From Eudorina sp. 2006-703-Eu-15 (Eukaryota > Chlorophyta > Chlorophyceae > Chlamydomonadales > Volvocaceae), in NCBI GenBank assembly GCA_003117195.1, contig BDSI01000027.1:680001-744000 (forward strand): DNA of 64,000 nucleotides. Direction: 5' to 3'. This document shows positions 59,040 to 64,000 of this stretch, in pieces; position 1 is the first letter of the stretch; the number at the start of each line of letters is the position of its first letter. Below the pieces are notes generated by a model. That model did not search any database, had not been told where the DNA came from, and worked only from the letters and a program-made list of their open reading frames with translations. Both the position numbers and the translations under genes were made by a program.

Positions 59040-59574
59040 TGTGTGAGGCGAGGGAGGGTTATACTTGCATGCCGCCCCCTCGGGTGACTGCTGTGTGTTT
59101 GTGTGGACGTGGGTGGCCCCCGGCTGTGTATGTGCCCTCTGTACGGCACCTGCGCTTTGTTCACCGGGGGCGACCGATGGGGGGCGGGGACGGGGGGTGA
59201 CCCCGCGCGATGGGATGGGGTGGGGTGAGGGGTGCGTGGCTGCAGTTTGGATACAATTTGGCTGCAGTTTGGCAGCAGGAGTTTAGCGGATGGTCGTTGA
59301 AGCTGAGAAAAGCGCACGACATGCCTCTCTGTTGGAGCGGGTTGCTCCCCATTCGTCATACGATAGCGGCAGTGATCGGGAGGACTTGTGCTGCAGGCGG
59401 GGGCGGGGCAAGGGGCAGGTCACTGGCGCTGGGAGAGTGCGCTGGGGGCGGTGGGTCGCTGAGCCAAGTCACATGCGCGGGCTGGACCGCGCGTGGCGGG
59501 TTAGATTCCTTTTCTGTGTACGGTGAGAACACTGAGCCGCGAGATTCGTTGTCTGTGTATAAAACAGAACTGAG

Positions 59575-59576
<2 letters not shown>

Positions 59577-59604
<28 letters not shown>
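59577..59604. repeat. (GT)n microsatellite
   Basis: Uninterrupted GT dinucleotides, followed by gcgtgcgtgtgtgt. Confidence 0.9.
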
Positions 59605-59609
<5 letters not shown>

Positions 59610-62600
59610 CGTGTGTGTGTGAGGAAAGGCGGAGTCGGCTTTGTCCTGGAGGATCCACCGGATTGGGGAGGGGGGAGGGTGTGGGGGAGTTGCGTGAGGG
59701 GGCGATTGGGCCCCGGGTCCCGGAGGACAGGGACCGGCTGCGGCGGGTGGCCTGCTGGATGTACGGCAGTCCAATGAGTTGTGTTTGCCGCTTTTGACCC
59801 GCTTGGACCACCAACGAATGAACGAACTCCCGGTGGGGTGGGGGCGGGGGCGGGGTGACGTGGAGGGGCCTGACCCGCGATCCGAGAGCCACCCAGGGGG
59901 AGGAGGGCGATGGGAGGTGAGGGGGCGGGGGGCTTGGGAATGAGAGCACCGGGGCCTCCTGCACAGCTGCAGGTGTCGTACCCGAGAGCGCGAGAGAGCG
60001 GGAGGGGGTAGCGACAGACAGACAGTCAGGCAGACAGTCAGAAACACACACGGGGGGGGGGAGGCGACGGGAGGGCTCCCGCGGAAGGGGTTTGCCCCGC
60101 GGGGCCGCGTGCCTCGTTGGGCAGTGAGGGCGGGCGCTGCTTTCTGCCGGGCCCTGTGGCCCGGCATCCATTTACAGAGGCGCTGGCTGGGGCGGCATTT
60201 GTGACCTGCCGCCCTGTCGTGACCCGCCCCTGCTGGGTGAACTCCGGTGGACAGCCGCCGGTGGAGGAGCGGGAGGCGGCGGTGCCGGGCCGCCTGCTGG
60301 GTTGCCTGCATCGGGGGCTAGATAAGGGGTTGAGCTGAAGAACTGATTTCCCGGGGTCGGCCAGGGGGACACGGGGCAGGGCGATGCCGGCAGGGCGCCC
60401 CCGCACCTGTTTACCGGGGCGGGGTCGAGCCACCCCGCTCTTGAGCGGCGCCCTTGCGTTTTGCAGAGTGTTTTTTGGGCAAGGGAAAACCTCTCTCTGT
60501 GTGTCGCGGTTCGTTTCTTTTGCTTCTTCTTCAGCTCTGTCTCTGAATATTTCGAAGCGTGATAAGAGCCTTGTACCTGAAACAGCGCGAGTTGGAATGC
60601 GGCGGGTGGGAAGAGGCGGATGTGGGTCAGCCCCACAGCGACCCCCCGCGACTCGGCATTTCTCTTCTTGTCTTCCTTGTAGGTACGATATGTACTGTGT
60701 GTACGACAATCAGTATCGTTACTGCATTCTCGTCCTTGCGCCGTCTGGGGGTGACACTGCAAAGATGCGGCCGCGGACCGCACCGCACCGCACCCAGCCC
60801 TCTGGAATTTGCTTCCGCGCTGGTGCCGCGGCCCCTGGAGCCGGGGAGGAGGAGGGGGGGGCGCCGGAGAGGGAGTACGCATGCAGGCGGCTCGATCTCT
60901 CGGAGGAGGCGGCCGCAGCGATTATCGGCCCCCTGACCGCTCCCCCCTGGGGTGTGCCTGTCAGGGAGTTGGCGTGGGTTGCCGCACAGGGACCGGCAGC
61001 TGCCCCTCGCACACATATACACACAGGAATACGGAGCACTGGCCAGGGGGAGTGCTGTTCACCCCCGAGACAGCCCCGTTTGAGGAACCGTGTGCCGCCT
61101 GAGCCGCCTTGGCGTGTATGTGCGCGTGTGTGTATGTGCGTCTCTGATGGGCTGGGTTGGGGGTCATCCCTCCCCCCCCCGGACTGCGGGTGGGGCCCCA
61201 CCCTGGACCCGTCCTGGAATAATCCTGAAACCCTAGTCCGGTTCCATTCCCCCGAACCGATATGATGCTCCCCCCTCTGTCGACAGTATGCCCCAATGTA
61301 CGGCAGCACCACCCTGTGTCTCAATGCGGCGCACGGCGGACCTCTGACCCGGGGCTGACCTGCCGGGACCGTGTCACGAGTCCAGGAGGGGGCGGCCGCG
61401 GATCGGCTCCAGGGAGTGGGCCGAAGTGGCCGCATCCTGTCGCCCTTGTCGGGTTACGTCGGCCCCCATGCACTGTGTACAAATCAAATCTGGCGCTTCA
61501 ATATCCTGGTTTCATGGCGGGTGTGGCTGCACGACCCCCCGTCCCCCGGGGTTAAATTGAAAAAAAATAAATAAACCCGTAGAACGAACCCGGGCACACC
61601 CAGCATAATGCAGTATACTTACGGGGTGCGGTACCTGCAGAGCAAACGAAAAGATAGAGACGGCCCTTTTACCGTCCCCCGGGGTGATGGAGGATGGGTG
61701 CGCACTCCTTGGTATGTAGGGGTTGATGAGATGCAGCGCCCTACGAGCTATCTGGGTTCCGTTGCGCCGGGTCGGGATTAAGGGGTCCACCTTGTAACGG
61801 TTACACTCCGTGGTCCGTACGCTGCGGTACAGATTACGTAATGGATGGATGCATCCCCGGGGGTGTCAACTCCACACATCAGCCGCACGACGGCGAGTTC
61901 AAAATTGGGTCCGCCAGCCAACCCATATGCCGGCGGCACATTGCTGCCGGCCAAACCCAGCGCCGCCGCCGTCTGAGGGTCTGAGGCCGCCCCGCAGCGC
62001 AGCACGCCCACCCCGGGGGTTATTGTTTCGCGGGTCATGGGGGCGGGGTGGGGCGGGGCCCGAAGTGCAGCCAACCGGCCACTCCCCCCTCCGGTCAACA
62101 CACCGACCCAGTCTGGCGGCTCTGGTACCCCCCACTGGGGCGGCCATCAGACGTGCGGTGCAGGCTTGCAGCCCCGCCCGGCCCGCCCGGGACGGCCCTC
62201 GCGGCCCTCCTCAGCACCGCCCTCCCCCGGTCGTGGTGGCGATCACACGGGCCGTAGAGCGCTCCCCGCCCTCGGGCCCCCGCCCCTCCCCCCACCCGCC
62301 GCCGGTCTACAAGCCCCCGCGGGAGACCGTCGATGGACCGCCCCCCCTCGCCCGGACCCCCCCCCTTGCCCGGTGATCGCCACCGGCCATGTCGCAGCCA
62401 CGCACTCACACCTACGCAGCGTCCCCCTCCAATGCGAATGTCAGTCGTCTGGGGCGCGTAACGCAGCGTGTCTGCGTCTCCAGGTCGGCAGCCGCTCCAG
62501 GGACGGGGAGGGGTCTGCCCTCTCGCTCCTGGGTCGAAGGCCACGGCGGGGCAGCGCGACCATCCCATCCATCCGTCCGTCCAGGCTCCAGGGAGGGGCC

Positions 62601-62918
62601 GGGGGCCCGCTGCCTGTGTGTGCGCCCCCCTGGACCCGGGCACCCTGTCCCGCCGCTCCAGGGGGCCGTACCCCTTCTCAACATCCCCACCCAATGGGTA
62701 CCGCCTCGATGGCTCCCCCGGTGTCCCGGATCGCGTCCCCACCGCCCCTACCGGTCACAGACAAGCAGCCCTCCCTCCCTCCCTCCCTCCGATTCCTCGG
62801 AATACATCCACAGGTAGGGAACCCGGCCACTCAGTCCCGAGTGACCCCGACATCCCCCGTGCTGCTGCCCCCCTCTCCTCCTCCTCCTCCTCCTCGTGGC
62901 CATTTCCCCTCCACCCCT

Positions 62919-64000
<1,082 letters not shown>

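Larger units (their letters stand above)
58086..62918. other. Long convergent intergenic region, no gene recognised
   Basis: 4.8 kb between the coiled-coil stop (plus) and the FabG stop (minus). The first ~950 bp are probably 3'UTR (TGTAA at 59035). The rest is G/C-rich with long spurious open frames, a (GT)n run at 59577-59604, and an A-rich word at 61557-61575. A minus-strand TGTAA (TTACA at 61801-61805) could serve FabG, but would imply a 1.1-kb 3'UTR. Confidence 0.45.

Noticed and set aside
60384..61265. 293-codon open frame on the plus strand
   Set aside because: No recognisable domain, biased GC-driven composition, no exon partner; long chance frames are common on both strands here.

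Overview
The window is nuclear DNA from a GC-rich green alga of the Chlamydomonas/Volvox (volvocine) type. Evidence: genes are broken by many GT-AG introns, coding sequence is strongly G/C at third positions, TGTAA poly(A) signals lie downstream of several stop codons, proteins are interrupted by Ala/Gly/Ser/Pro low-complexity stretches, and one gene encodes a SHIPPO/PG-repeat axonemal-type protein. Gene models were built by hand from conserved protein segments and splice sites that keep the reading frame; there is no transcript support.

Layout. 0-3 kb: the 5' part of the U3 snoRNP gene IMP3 (minus, running off the left edge), divergent from a plastid-type rhodanese-domain gene (plus). 3.7-12.6 kb: two family-1 glycoside hydrolase genes head to head with the same nine-exon structure; one carries a tRNA-Gly in an intron, the other a hAT-like MITE in an intron. 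13.5-17.6 kb: a SurE-type 5'-nucleotidase/phosphatase (plus). 21.2-26.8 kb: a CNNM/DUF21-CBS membrane protein (minus). 27.2-29.3 kb: a SHIPPO-repeat protein (plus). 30.4-42.7 kb: a very large, low-complexity predicted protein of about 3,500 residues with no recognised domain.

43-53 kb is a rearranged accessory region. It holds a MITE, a cluster of palindromes, two diverged copies (A and B) of a small unknown gene with near-identical downstream blocks, two further terminal-inverted-repeat elements, and a partial copy of the giant gene. That copy has lost about 6.3 kb internally and carries a 66-bp perfect palindrome and an LTR/TRIM-like insertion. 54.4-58.1 kb: a coiled-coil protein with a TSPRSxEAC motif (plus). 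58-63 kb: no gene recognised. 62.9-63.9 kb: the 3' exons of a type-II 3-oxoacyl-ACP reductase (FabG/KAR, minus, running off the right edge).

The genes do not form a pathway; this is an ordinary eukaryotic gene neighbourhood. The unusual content is structural: a gene-conversion-like patch between the inverted GH1 pair, gene-in-intron insertions, and the segmental duplication with an internal deletion at 35-53 kb.
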